Assembly (NCBI GenBank): GCA_038199755.1
Contig: JBBPYR010000076.1
Span: 1-27,776, forward strand
From: JBBPYR01 sp038199755
GTDB taxonomy: Bacteria; Chloroflexota; Ktedonobacteria; Ktedonobacterales; Ktedonobacteraceae
Reading direction: 5' to 3'
DNA length: 27,776 bases
A model generated the notes under the pieces. The model had not been told where the DNA came from and made no database searches. It worked only from the letters and a program-made list of their open reading frames with translations. The translations under genes were made by a program, and so were the position numbers. Shown one piece after another: positions 7,672-16,322 of the stretch. Every line of letters starts with the position of its first letter. Positions within the stretch are counted from its first letter, which is position 1.

Positions 7672-8571
7672 TTAAACCAGTTCTTCTATAGGAACTTGCG
7701 TTGACGCGGTGGATAGCTCTGCTGCGGATGCATTGGCAACACCCATGCGTGCTCTGCGTCGCTCCATCTGTTCAGGGGTGACGCGGAAGACATCCTTCAC
7801 CAATCCGGCGCGCTCCAATGTCCATATGACATAGCCGGAGAGATCGAATTGCCACCAGTGCAAGCCATGAAATGCCGATCGGGGGAAGGCATGATGATTG
7901 TTGTGCCAACCTTCGCCCATCGCGAGCAAGCCCACAAGCCACTCGTTATGGCTTTGGTCAGTGGTTTCAAATTCTCGCTTGCCAAAGGTATGACAAACAG
8001 AGTTCACACTCCAGGTGACGTGGTGAGCGAGGAAGATACGCACTAATCCCCCCCATAGCAGGCCTGACCAGCCGCCGATGAGAAATGGGATGAGCAGAGA
8101 AAGACCAACCCACAAGAAAAATGTACGACTGACAAACACGACGAGAGGATCTTTGAGCAGATGGCGGCTATAGACGTTTGGGTCTGCCGCACGATCCTTA
8201 AACAACCAGCCGACATGGGCATGGAAAAAGCCTTCCACCGGACTATGGGGATCGCCCTCTTTATCAGAAAGCGCATGATGGCGTGTGTGGGTAGCCGCCC
8301 ATTCAATGGCCTGCCCCTCCAAGGCCATAGAGCCGAGTACCAGGAAAAGAAATTTAATGACGGGATGTGGTTGAAAACTACGATGGGTCAACATGCGATG
8401 ATAGCCTATAGTAACACCCAGAGCAGTGAGTACATACATCACTAGCAAAAGAACAATGTCGGTTGTATGGACGGCACGGTTCCAGAGTTGGAAAATTGCA
8501 AAGATCGTGGCAAGTAAAGGCACAACAACTGCTACAAGGACAATACCTTTGTACAATGTTTTGGAATTCAT
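7672..8571 (-). CDS. Fatty acid (acyl-CoA/acyl-lipid) delta-9-type desaturase
   Basis: Membrane di-iron enzyme that introduces a double bond into saturated acyl chains using oxygen, adjusting membrane fluidity. The three histidine boxes are present: HRMLTH (H58-H63), HTRHH (H95-H99) and HNNHH near the C-terminus, in the context GEGWHNNHHAFPRSA typical of stearoyl-CoA desaturases. Membrane helices lie at about 8-30, 40-60, 72-88 and around 145-175. Translation could begin at a GTG eight codons earlier, but GGAGG lies just before the ATG at 8571, which is the better start. It has its own promoter region with alternating GTGGA/TCCAC elements. No ferredoxin or reductase gene is nearby. Confidence 0.92.
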   Translation of the reverse strand: MNSKTLYKGIVLVAVVVPLLATIFAIFQLWNRAVHTTDIVLLLVMYVLTALGVTIGYHRMLTHRSFQPHPVIKFLFLVLGSMALEGQAIEWAATHTRHHALSDKEGDPHSPVEGFFHAHVGWLFKDRAADPNVYSRHLLKDPLVVFVSRTFFLWVGLSLLIPFLIGGWSGLLWGGLVRIFLAHHVTWSVNSVCHTFGKREFETTDQSHNEWLVGLLAMGEGWHNNHHAFPRSAFHGLHWWQFDLSGYVIWTLERAGLVKDVFRVTPEQMERRRARMGVANASAAELSTASTQVPIEELV

Positions 8572-8590
8572 TGATCCTCCGATGTAATAC

Positions 8591-8635
8591 TCCACCTTAT
8601 AAGTGGAACTGCTTGCTCCACCTCTAAAATGTGGA
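8591..8635 (-). promoter_or_regulatory. Desaturase promoter with alternating TCCAC/GTGGA elements
   Basis: TCCAC (8591), GTGGA (8603), TCCAC (8617) and GTGGA (8631) alternate at 12-14 bp intervals, giving overlapping inverted repeats. On the minus strand TATAAG (8601-8596) is a plausible -10 box inside the array. There is no -35 consensus, so these may be operators. The leader to the ATG would be about 20 nt. Confidence 0.45.
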
Positions 8636-8832
8636 TCAAATAGTTAGAGAGGAAGCTGTGTGTTTTTGTTTCATTGGTTTTGAGGCGCAAAAAACATGTC
8701 TGCGCGCTCTTGTCAGTTTGGATAGGTCGTGTTATGCTTGCCACGTAATACACGTAAATAGGCGTGAAAAAGGGTTTTATAGAAGGGTACTTTCTGTTGT
8801 GGGCTAGTCATAGCCCTGATTATATGGTATTC

Positions 8833-8861
8833 TTGACGAATAATCTTCCCTTATGTATATG
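8833..8861 (+). promoter_or_regulatory. Promoter of murJ in the 373-bp gap 8572-8944
   Basis: TTGACG (8833-8838), a 17-bp spacer and TATATG (8856-8861) precede the murJ GTG by about 83 nt. The rest of the gap holds the desaturase promoter elements and a 15-bp sequence at 8701-8715 that recurs in the tRNA-Glu promoter. No gene is seen in it. Confidence 0.5.
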
Positions 8862-8944
8862 AGATAAGGGGAACTAAGAATTTTCTCTCATCTATCGTCT
8901 ATATGTTTTATAGTAAAAATACATGACAGAGCGAGCTTGATCTA

Positions 8945-11341
8945 GTGGAAAACGAAGGACAGCAACCACCTCTGCCACCGCAGGGACCAGTAGGACAACC
9001 AGACTATTATGGCTGGCAATATGACCAGGAGCATCCAGAGGTTTCTCAGCCTCCGTCTGCCCCACAAGTCCCACCACATCTGCAACCACCGATCTATCTA
9101 CCGCCACCAACGGTGCAGCAACCGCCACGTCCCCCTGCTCCGCGTGGGGGTGGACAAATGTCTGCGCGCTATCAAGAGCCTGTGGCTGATATGGGAACAT
9201 CGTTAGGGTATGGGCAAGGCATGGAATATCAGTTTTCTGATGCGCCGCAGCCTTCTCAACCCTTGCCACAGCTGCGCCAGGAACGTTTACAGCGCTTGCG
9301 CGAGGAGCGTATGCGTCGTCAGCAACGGCGTCTGGGTGGTGATGTGACCACGGTGCTTAACTGGAAAGGAAAAGCCGGACAAGGAGCACAACGGGGTGTA
9401 CAAGGTCTGCAAGGAAGAGTACAAGGTCCGCAAGAACGAGCACCTGCACCTGTGCCGGGCCAACATCCTGAGCAAGCCGCAGCCATGCAAATGTCTCCTG
9501 TGATAGCTTTGCCGCCCGCTGAGATTTTGCCTATACGTGCCTCAACGGAGCCGCCGCCAACGATAAGTACACCAGTGGAACATTCACCAATGGGGACACC
9601 CCATTTGCAAGGGGCCGCAGCCCCCGCGCAGGATACGGGCATGCTGCAAAAGGTGCGTATCGGTAGAGCAACCATGATTCTAACCGGCGCATTTGTGGCG
9701 AGCCGCTTTTTGGGCCTGTTGCGTACCTCCATGTTTGCTTTTGTCTTTGGCACCAGCAAAACATCTGATGCATACCTGCAGGCGTTTCTTATTCCCGACC
9801 TCATCTTCAATATTGTGGCGGGCGGTGCGCTAAGCTCCGCTTTTATCCCTGTCTTTTCAAAGTATATGGTGGGGGATAAGGACGAAAAGTCGGCTTGGCA
9901 TATTGCTAATTCCGCACTCAATCTGGCAATCGCGATTATGGTTGTTTTGGCACTGATTGCCATTATTATTGCCCCTGTCATCGTGCCAATCTATAATCCT
10001 GCTGCCGCCCATGACCCGGCACAAACCGCCTTGATTGTGAATCTAACTCGCATCATGCTGTTGCAATCTATTGCCCTCGGTGCAGGTGTCATTATCAATG
10101 CCGTTCTGAATGCTCGTCAGGATTTCCTCTTGCCTGCAGTTGGTACTGTCGTATACAACGTTGGGCTTATCTTTGGTCTGGTTCCTGGCATCTTGCTGGC
10201 ATTGCAAGGGCATCGCGACGATAACCTTGCTGTGTATGCTGCTACCTGGGGTGTGGTGCTCGGCGCGCTTTTTCAGGTCGGCATTCAAGTGCCGGGCTTG
10301 TTCAAGGTCGGTATGCATTATGCCCCAAGCTTTGATTGGCGGCATCCAGGCGTTATTCAAATCGGTCGTCAGATGGTGCCACGTGTCATTAACGCTGCTA
10401 TGCTCTACCTGTCCATCTTTGTTGATCGCGGTCTGATCCAGCTGTTAGCAAAAACTGTTGGGCAAGATGCCATCAATGGTTTGATTACCCAGTATTATCA
10501 AGCGATGCAGCTTATGCTTTTGCCACTGGGTATCTTCGGTATGGCGGTTTCTACGGCTGCCTTTCCCACCCTGGCCGAGAATGTTGCCCGAGGCCGCTTT
10601 GATCGCGTGCGGAATACTGTGTTGGAAACTTTGCGTAGCATTCTGTTTATGTCTGTGCCCTCGGGTGTTGGCCTGGTTGTGCTTGGATTGCCCATTATTC
10701 AGGTTTTGCTGGAGCACGGTCGCTTTAGCTTGAGCATGGCTGAGTCTACGGCTGTGCCGCTAGCGTTTTTTGCAGTTGGTCTGGTGGGCCTTGCTGCTGT
10801 CGAGATTTTGACGCGCTCTTTTTATGCCTTGCGGGATAGCACGACGCCTGTGATTATTAGCGTCGGGCAGTTCATTTTCAAGATTGCACTTAGCCTGATT
10901 TTGATTGATGCCGCCATATGGGGAGCACAATGGGGCATGGGAGCACTGGCATTTTCTACTTCTGTTGCAGGGATATTGGAGGCGGTTGTACTTTTCTGGC
11001 TGCTCAATCAGCGCATAGGCGAAATGCAGATTCGTACCATGAGCCTTTTCCTGGGGCGGGTGTTGCTGGCATCACTGGCCATGGGTGCAGCTTTGTTGGT
11101 GACACGCTTTATCCTCGATTTTATCCTGGGGGCCGTTGCCCATATTCCCTTTCTCATCTGGCTGGATACCTTACGAACGCAATCATTGGGCTTGCTCGGC
11201 ACCTTCGTGGCTCTTTTCAAGCTAATCCTAGAATTACTGGTTGGAGCGATTGTGTATATTCGGGTTGCGCGTTTGCTCGGTATTGATGAACTTGGTCCCG
11301 TGAAGCGGGTGCTCGATCGCTTGAAACTCTCCTGGATCTAG
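8945..11341 (+). CDS. murJ: MurJ lipid II flippase with a long Pro/Gln-rich N-terminal extension
   Basis: Flips lipid II across the cytoplasmic membrane for peptidoglycan synthesis. Residues from about 235 to the end form the MviN/MurJ core, opening with the family signature ASRFLGLLRTSMFAF, then SDAYLQAFLIPDLIFN and GGALSSAFIPVFSKY, with about 13-14 membrane helices. The first 235 residues are predicted cytoplasmic and disordered, rich in Pro and Gln, with a short Arg/Glu/Gln helix (about 109-130) and small GVQGLQGRVQ-like repeats. Normal MurJ proteins are about 500-550 residues, so the extension is the odd feature. The GTG start has only a weak ribosome site, but no better start precedes the continuous low-complexity reading frame. 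The hom gene follows after 28 bp, probably in the same transcript. Confidence 0.9.
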   Translation: MENEGQQPPLPPQGPVGQPDYYGWQYDQEHPEVSQPPSAPQVPPHLQPPIYLPPPTVQQPPRPPAPRGGGQMSARYQEPVADMGTSLGYGQGMEYQFSDAPQPSQPLPQLRQERLQRLREERMRRQQRRLGGDVTTVLNWKGKAGQGAQRGVQGLQGRVQGPQERAPAPVPGQHPEQAAAMQMSPVIALPPAEILPIRASTEPPPTISTPVEHSPMGTPHLQGAAAPAQDTGMLQKVRIGRATMILTGAFVASRFLGLLRTSMFAFVFGTSKTSDAYLQAFLIPDLIFNIVAGGALSSAFIPVFSKYMVGDKDEKSAWHIANSALNLAIAIMVVLALIAIIIAPVIVPIYNPAAAHDPAQTALIVNLTRIMLLQSIALGAGVIINAVLNARQDFLLPAVGTVVYNVGLIFGLVPGILLALQGHRDDNLAVYAATWGVVLGALFQVGIQVPGLFKVGMHYAPSFDWRHPGVIQIGRQMVPRVINAAMLYLSIFVDRGLIQLLAKTVGQDAINGLITQYYQAMQLMLLPLGIFGMAVSTAAFPTLAENVARGRFDRVRNTVLETLRSILFMSVPSGVGLVVLGLPIIQVLLEHGRFSLSMAESTAVPLAFFAVGLVGLAAVEILTRSFYALRDSTTPVIISVGQFIFKIALSLILIDAAIWGAQWGMGALAFSTSVAGILEAVVLFWLLNQRIGEMQIRTMSLFLGRVLLASLAMGAALLVTRFILDFILGAVAHIPFLIWLDTLRTQSLGLLGTFVALFKLILELLVGAIVYIRVARLLGIDELGPVKRVLDRLKLSWI

Positions 11342-11369
11342 CATTCTCATTGTTTTGGAAGGGTGTTTT

Positions 11370-12410
11370 ATGAAGCATGTGCGTCTCTCGATTGTTGGTT
11401 TTGGGGTGGTTGGGCAAGGGCTGGCTGAACTGCTGGCGACAAAGCAGCAGGAGCTACATCACAAGTATGATCTGGATGTGAAAGTAGTGAGCGTTGCGAA
11501 TGCTCGTAGTGGCTTTATCTATCGCGAAGAGGGTTTAGAGCTTGCGACGTTGCTCGAACTTGCCGCTGCAAAACGCCCTTTGACAGAGCATCCTGCTGCA
11601 CGGCATTGGCCTCATGCATTACAAGGCTTGCAGGAGACGAAAAGTGATGTACTAGCAGAGGTGACGGGAACGAATTTGCGGGATGCCGAGCCCGGATTAA
11701 GCCATATTCGTACAGCACTTGCGCGCAAGGTGCATGTCATCACCGCAAATAAGGGGCCAGGAGCATTGGCGGCGAACGAGCTGTTGACGCTGGCACAACA
11801 AAATGGCGTGCAGTTGCGCATGGAGTCAACCGTTATGGCTGGTACACCCGTATTGAGTAGCGTGCTTGAAGGTATGGCAGGTGCTAGAGTACGTGCGCTT
11901 CGTGGCATTTTGAACGGAACCACGAATTATATTTTAAGCGCAATGACTGCGGGTCGCGACTATGCTGAGGTATTGGCAGAGGCGCAAGCGCAGGGATATG
12001 CCGAGGCCGATCCCACTGCCGATGTCGAGGGCTATGATGCGGTGGCAAAAACGCTGATTTTGGCCGCGCTAGTCTTTGGTCATACACTCAAACCCGAACA
12101 GGTGACACGCACAGGGATCACCGCTATTACGCGGGAAGAGATGCAGCAGGCTAGCAAAGAAGGCAAGCGTATCAAGCTTATTGCCTCAGTAAAAGCTGTG
12201 TCTGATCTTGCAGATACCCCTTTAGAAGCGCGTGTCGAGCCGATGGCATTGCCATTGAGCGATGCTCTGGCGCGTGTCGATGGCGTGATGAATGCCATTA
12301 CATTCGAGACGGATACCCTCTCCGCGGTGACGATCATTGGCCCCGGTGCTGGCCGTTTGCAGACAGGACAGGGTCTGCTGGCAGATTTGATCGCTGTGAC
12401 GAAGGGCTAA
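11370..12410 (+). CDS. hom: Homoserine dehydrogenase
   Basis: Reduces aspartate semialdehyde to homoserine, the branch point to threonine, methionine and isoleucine. The N-terminal Rossmann motif is GFGVVGQG (11-18). The catalytic region has ITANKGP with K128, ESTVMAGTPV (152-161), GILNGTTNYIL (179-189) and EADPTADVEGYDAVAK (212-227), including the acidic and lysine residues expected for the active site. At 346 residues it lacks the C-terminal ACT domain, so classic threonine feedback through ACT is not expected. The ATG at 11370, preceded by GGAAGGG, is preferred over an in-frame TTG five codons upstream. It lies 28 bp after murJ and ends 4 bp from the convergent FHA protein gene. Confidence 0.93.
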   Translation: MKHVRLSIVGFGVVGQGLAELLATKQQELHHKYDLDVKVVSVANARSGFIYREEGLELATLLELAAAKRPLTEHPAARHWPHALQGLQETKSDVLAEVTGTNLRDAEPGLSHIRTALARKVHVITANKGPGALAANELLTLAQQNGVQLRMESTVMAGTPVLSSVLEGMAGARVRALRGILNGTTNYILSAMTAGRDYAEVLAEAQAQGYAEADPTADVEGYDAVAKTLILAALVFGHTLKPEQVTRTGITAITREEMQQASKEGKRIKLIASVKAVSDLADTPLEARVEPMALPLSDALARVDGVMNAITFETDTLSAVTIIGPGAGRLQTGQGLLADLIAVTKG

Positions 12411-12414
12411 CCGT

Positions 12415-13728
12415 TCAGCCGGGGAGCTTGAAGATGAGGCGCACACTGCCGCAACTGATAATGTCGTCTTGGTGAAGCGGAACTTTCTGCCGTGGCGATA
12501 AGGGAATGCCGTTCAAGCGTGTTTTGTTGCGACTCTTGAGATCCTCAAGGTAGAAGCTCTGCTGCTCAAACGTGATGCTAGCGTGGTTGCGAGAAACGGT
12601 TGTGGTAGTATCAAGGTCCGTTAAATCGATATCAAGATGCTTCCCTAGCCGTGGGTCCTTTCGACCAATGACGATGTTTGCTTGCTTTATGGCTATTTTC
12701 TGCTCCGATCCATCCTTCTCAAAGTACAGATAAGCAAAGATGCCATCGGTGCCGGGAAGCGTGCGCTGCGGTTTGTCTGGGTTGCGCTTGTCGAGTACGG
12801 TAGCCATCAGTGAAGAATCCTCTTCTTGCTCGTTCCCGTTGTCTGGTGCCCATGCTGACATAACCTGCGTGTCGCGAGAACGTGTTGGCTGTTGCATCGT
12901 GTTCAGGGCGGTGAATAGTGCGTGCGCACTGGCAAAACGTTCCTGCGGAGCCTTTGCTAGTGTACGGTTGATAAGCTCCTGTAACGCAAGGGGAGCATTG
13001 TTGCTATACAGGCTGAGGCGTGGCACCGCGTTGTTACACTGCATTTGTATGGTTTCCTGATCGTTGTGTCCAATAAACGGTACACGACCCGTCACCAACT
13101 CAAAAAGCAGTAAGCCCACTTGATAAATATCGCTCCATTGGCCGATCTGATCCCCCTGAAGATATTCGGGGGGAGCGTAACGTGGGTCTAAATAACTGAT
13201 ATCGGAAGCACTCTGCACCGTGGTATTGCCAAGTGCATTGAGGAGAGGGCGTAGTCCAATGTCGTCAATTTGCACTAAGTCGTGCGATTGCATCGATTGG
13301 ATGGTGATCAGTTGTGGGCGCAGATCGAGACCTACAATGCCTTGGGCGTGAAGGGCAATCAGCCCTTGCGTAATTTGGCGGGCTACATCAAGGGCGCGTG
13401 TCAGGTTAATATGTTCCGTATCTAGCATGTAGCGTAGCGGAATGCCACGGGGCGCATTTGTGGCGATATAGGCGCGATTCGCATCAACACCCCAATCCAA
13501 GACTTGCAACACATGGGCAGATTGTACATGGGTATAACGCTCCAAGGGCTTGAGGAAGTGTTGTACCGTTTGCGCATGAAATGATGGTGGGAACTCTATG
13601 ACGAAGATTCCCACCATCTCGAGCGTTTTCAGCTGCGTAGCCGTGTACGTGGTAAGCATGTCGCTCGTCGCCATTGCCGGACCGAGGCGGTATGTGCCTC
13701 CAATCAGTCGTGCATCACGTTGTGCCAT
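12415..13728 (-). CDS. Protein-kinase-like protein (probable pseudokinase) with C-terminal FHA domain
   Basis: Residues about 10-280 have a eukaryotic-type kinase fold: the activation-segment end APPEY (185-189), WSDIYQVGLLLFELVTGRVPF in part (from 198) and a C-lobe ending ERFASA. Key catalytic residues are altered. No glycine-rich loop is evident, the VAIK lysine is missing (GIFVIEF), HRDLKPxN reads GLDLRPQL (133-140) and DFG reads DIG. It is therefore probably a pseudokinase. The FHA domain (about 345-435) is canonical, with GR (355-356), SRNHA (379-383) and N401/N406, so it should bind phosphothreonine. It follows the LCP gene by 29 bp in the same operon, with AAGGGAG before the ATG, which points to a role in regulating cell-wall assembly. 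Confidence 0.85.
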   Translation of the reverse strand: MAQRDARLIGGTYRLGPAMATSDMLTTYTATQLKTLEMVGIFVIEFPPSFHAQTVQHFLKPLERYTHVQSAHVLQVLDWGVDANRAYIATNAPRGIPLRYMLDTEHINLTRALDVARQITQGLIALHAQGIVGLDLRPQLITIQSMQSHDLVQIDDIGLRPLLNALGNTTVQSASDISYLDPRYAPPEYLQGDQIGQWSDIYQVGLLLFELVTGRVPFIGHNDQETIQMQCNNAVPRLSLYSNNAPLALQELINRTLAKAPQERFASAHALFTALNTMQQPTRSRDTQVMSAWAPDNGNEQEEDSSLMATVLDKRNPDKPQRTLPGTDGIFAYLYFEKDGSEQKIAIKQANIVIGRKDPRLGKHLDIDLTDLDTTTTVSRNHASITFEQQSFYLEDLKSRNKTRLNGIPLSPRQKVPLHQDDIISCGSVRLIFKLPG

Positions 13729-13757
13729 GCTTCTCCCTTACACATTGAATGTTGCCA

Positions 13758-15227
13758 TCAGGCATATAGGTGTTGCTTTACATAATCTATAATGGCCTGA
13801 TAGTTATTATTTTGTGGTAATAAGATGTATTGCCCGTCATTCGATGATGAGTCTACGAGCACATTCTGATTGCTCAAGCCAACACGCTGGGTGTGGGGAT
13901 CGTTCAAATCCATCTTGAGTGAGAACTGGGCCAAGTCTGCCAGTGACAAATTGGTATAGATGGTTTTTTGGAGTGCATCCATCGCACCGTAGAGGTGAGG
14001 CCAAGTTGAAGACTGCTTGACTTTCGCTAACACGGCTTTAATGATGATTTGTTGGCGAGCGGAACGTCCAAAGTCGGTCAGCTCGGCCAGGTTTTCGGAA
14101 GTTCCCTTGCCACACACTTCTAGTGGCTCACGGGCGCGCGCGTAGCGGATGGCCGTTTCGCCATTCATATGCTGCGTGCCTTTGTTGAATTGAACTTTGA
14201 TCCAGCTCGCATCCACGTTTGCATCATCATTCTTGGGGTAACAGGCGTTAAAGGAGTCAGGTACATACACATCAACGCCACCAATCGCGTTGATGAGGTC
14301 GCGGAAGCCTGTGAAGTCTATGGTCATCCAATACTTGATATTCAGTCCCGTCAGCGTTGACAACTTTTGGGCAGCCGCTTCACCCCCGGCAACTGCGTTT
14401 TTCCCGCCATTGGAGCCAACATTATAGACGGTATTAAGTTTGCCGTAATTGCCGGAGTTAGCCGGGACCTGCACCCAGAGGTCGCGTGGAACCGAGATGA
14501 GTGTGGTGTGATGGGTTGAAGGAATGATGCTCACAACAATCATCGAGTCGGTCAAGTATGCACCTGCATGACTGCCACCGCCGAAACCCATCACCAGCAG
14601 GTTGACACGATCACTGGTATTCATATAGTTATTCTGGGTGCTCAATGGCGATTGCGTTGAGATTGCGGATCCAAAAGCTAGGACGCGCTGCGCCGTTGGT
14701 ATGGTGATGGCACCCAGAACGATGAGGAGTAGGAGCACAATGACGCTGGTGATGAGACAACCTGTGCGTCTACGGGAACGTTTGGTCCGTTTTGGTGCTG
14801 GCCGTCCAGTCCTCGGTGGCGGAAAGGTGCCGGGTTGTTGCGGTGGAGCTGGTACTGATGCGTTCGCCATATCTGGGTACGCATTATTTTGTGCTGGTGA
14901 AAGTGGTGGCAACTGCGACTGGTGGCCTTGCGGTTGCTGTGCATAAGGCGGAAACGCAGGTCTTTGCCCATATTGTGGTGGCTGCTGCCTCTGCTGTTGT
15001 GGCGGGTAATTCGGTTGCTGCCCACCCTGTTGCGGATAGTTTGGCTGTTGTGGCTGCTGTGGTGGTTGTGCGGGCTGATATTGATAGGGACGACGCTGCT
15101 GGCGGCGAGCTTCGTCTTGAGGATTGCCTAAAATCAGTTCGCCCTGTTGACCCTGATCCTGCTGTGGTGGATTCGTCGGGTTAAGAGGGACCGTTGGTTC
15201 ATTTTCATCAAAGGGATTATTCGACAT
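13758..15227 (-). CDS. LytR-CpsA-Psr (LCP) family cell-wall glycopolymer ligase
   Basis: Transfers polyprenyl-phosphate-linked glycopolymers onto the cell wall outside the membrane. A Pro/Gln-rich cytoplasmic tail (1-150) and a basic patch (146-155) precede one membrane helix (about 157-178). The LCP domain (about 205-440) has NLLVMGFGG, TDSMIVVS with D227, SVPRDLWV with R248 and D249, GGVDVYVP, and MNGETAIRYARAR with the conserved arginines. The tail composition resembles that of the MurJ extension encoded about 2.4 kb away. The start follows AAAGGA. It is the first gene of an operon with the FHA pseudokinase. Confidence 0.93.
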   Translation of the reverse strand: MSNNPFDENEPTVPLNPTNPPQQDQGQQGELILGNPQDEARRQQRRPYQYQPAQPPQQPQQPNYPQQGGQQPNYPPQQQRQQPPQYGQRPAFPPYAQQPQGHQSQLPPLSPAQNNAYPDMANASVPAPPQQPGTFPPPRTGRPAPKRTKRSRRRTGCLITSVIVLLLLIVLGAITIPTAQRVLAFGSAISTQSPLSTQNNYMNTSDRVNLLVMGFGGGSHAGAYLTDSMIVVSIIPSTHHTTLISVPRDLWVQVPANSGNYGKLNTVYNVGSNGGKNAVAGGEAAAQKLSTLTGLNIKYWMTIDFTGFRDLINAIGGVDVYVPDSFNACYPKNDDANVDASWIKVQFNKGTQHMNGETAIRYARAREPLEVCGKGTSENLAELTDFGRSARQQIIIKAVLAKVKQSSTWPHLYGAMDALQKTIYTNLSLADLAQFSLKMDLNDPHTQRVGLSNQNVLVDSSSNDGQYILLPQNNNYQAIIDYVKQHLYA

Positions 15228-15323
15228 GCAAAAATCCTTTTTTTATGTTATTCGTAGGTACAATGCTATGTTTATGTTATGCCATGTTAGAGTATACTAT
15301 GGTGTGTCATGTCATGCTGTGTT

Positions 15324-15352
15324 CTATTACACAATAATACCCTGACTATCAA
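15324..15352 (-). promoter_or_regulatory. Promoter of the LCP operon
   Basis: On the minus strand TTGATA (15352-15347), a 17-bp spacer and TAATAG (15329-15324) lie about 97 nt upstream of the LCP start. CTATCA (15346-15351) and TGATAG (15360-15365) form an inverted repeat over the -35 box, a candidate operator. Confidence 0.5.
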
Positions 15353-15382
15353 CTCTCCCTGATAGAATAAGCATAATAAAGT

Positions 15383-15402
15383 CTTCGCTAATACTAACGA
15401 AG
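15383..15402 (-). terminator. Probable terminator at the end of the cox/xdhC cluster
   Basis: Eight-bp stem with one G-U pair and a 4-nt loop, followed on the minus strand by a T-rich run. It is 24 bp past the stop of the last XdhC gene. A second 7-bp inverted repeat (15411-15417 and 15428-15434) spans that stop codon. Confidence 0.5.
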
Positions 15403-15425
15403 CAGCCTAGAAGAAGTTACAATTG

Positions 15426-16199
15426 CTACTTCTTGGTCCAGTCGAGGATGGCGTTGCTGTCTTTGCCGTGGCGTGTTGCGACAATCTCTGCCATGATTGC
15501 GAGGGCCATTTCTTCGGGCTCGGTTGCACCGAGATTAAGGCCGATGGGCCCGTGAATGCGCTTGAGTTGCTCATCGCTCAAGCCCTGTTTTTTCAAGCGT
15601 TCGGCACGCTCGGCTCCTGTTTTGCGGCTGCCTATGGCACCAACATAGCCGACGCGTTTTGAAAGCACCACTTTTAAGGTTGGCTCATCAAATTTGGGGT
15701 CGTGCGTCAATACAGCAATTGAGGTGGATGGGTTTAAGTCCATCTGTTGCAATACTTCGTCGGGCCACTCAACAATAATTTCATCGGCATGGGGAAAACG
15801 CTCACGTGTGGCGAAGGCAGACCGTGCGTCAATGACAATGACGCGGTAATTCAATGTTTTTGCGAACGTGGTCAAGGGAATGGCGATATGTCCTGCGCCA
15901 ACGATAATCAAGGCAGGTGGTGGAGGAAAGCCTTCAATAAAGATGTCGAATTGCTGTTGTTCATCCGTCTGTTCGAGGGTGTAGGTGTGGGTAGAAGCGG
16001 CCCCAGTCCAGATGGCTTGATCAGCGTCTTTTGTGACCTGTTCGTCTAATACGCTGCTACCAAGTGTGCCATGGGTGCTGCTGTCGGCAAAAACCAGCAG
16101 TTTCGCGCCGACATATTCGGGACCACGTACCACGGTTGCTACCGCCACCCCTTTTTCTTTTGCAATCAGGTCTTTTAATTCTTCATAAAGGCCACTCAT
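15426..16199 (-). CDS. XdhC family protein, Rossmann-domain half
   Basis: Maturation factor for molybdenum hydroxylases; XdhC proteins bind the molybdenum cofactor, help its sulfuration and insert it into the enzyme. The 257-residue protein has a short N-terminal region (VAVATVVRGPEYVGAKLLV, 18-36) that is a reduced version of the XdhC_CoxI domain. A Rossmann domain follows, with PPPALIIVGAGHIA (93-106), VIDAR, LTHDPKFDEP, YVGAIGSRKT and IGLNLGATEPEEMALAI. GAGGAG lies 6 nt before the ATG. It is the last gene of the locus, separated from the other XdhC gene by 123 bp that contain a hairpin. Confidence 0.88.
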   Translation of the reverse strand: MSGLYEELKDLIAKEKGVAVATVVRGPEYVGAKLLVFADSSTHGTLGSSVLDEQVTKDADQAIWTGAASTHTYTLEQTDEQQQFDIFIEGFPPPPALIIVGAGHIAIPLTTFAKTLNYRVIVIDARSAFATRERFPHADEIIVEWPDEVLQQMDLNPSTSIAVLTHDPKFDEPTLKVVLSKRVGYVGAIGSRKTGAERAERLKKQGLSDEQLKRIHGPIGLNLGATEPEEMALAIMAEIVATRHGKDSNAILDWTKK

Positions 16200-16253
16200 A
16201 CTTCGCTCCTCTCTACTAGACGTTTATTACAGGTTGCGTCGGTGCATGACCGT

Positions 16254-16296
16254 AGGGAATGTATGCAGAAGGCACAACCCGCTGCATACATTCCCT
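16254..16296. repeat. 15-bp inverted repeat between the two xdhC genes
   Basis: Arms 16254-16268 and 16282-16296 are perfectly complementary around a 13-nt loop, with no T-tract. The left end begins GTAGGGA and the right end runs through TCCCTCCCTAT. These termini resemble those of the 30-bp inverted repeat at 25418-25501, suggesting a dispersed palindrome family. Confidence 0.75.
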
Positions 16297-16322
16297 CCCT
16301 ATGACTGGGCAGTGCAATCCTA

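Noticed and set aside
8572..8595. GTG start eight codons upstream for the desaturase
   Set aside because: GGAGG lies immediately upstream of the ATG at 8571, and the extra residues would be encoded by the ribosome-binding site itself.
9319..9981. Long minus-strand frame of 220 codons inside murJ
   Set aside because: It lies opposite the low-complexity and core part of a clearly coding gene and has no recognisable domain. It is a compositional shadow.
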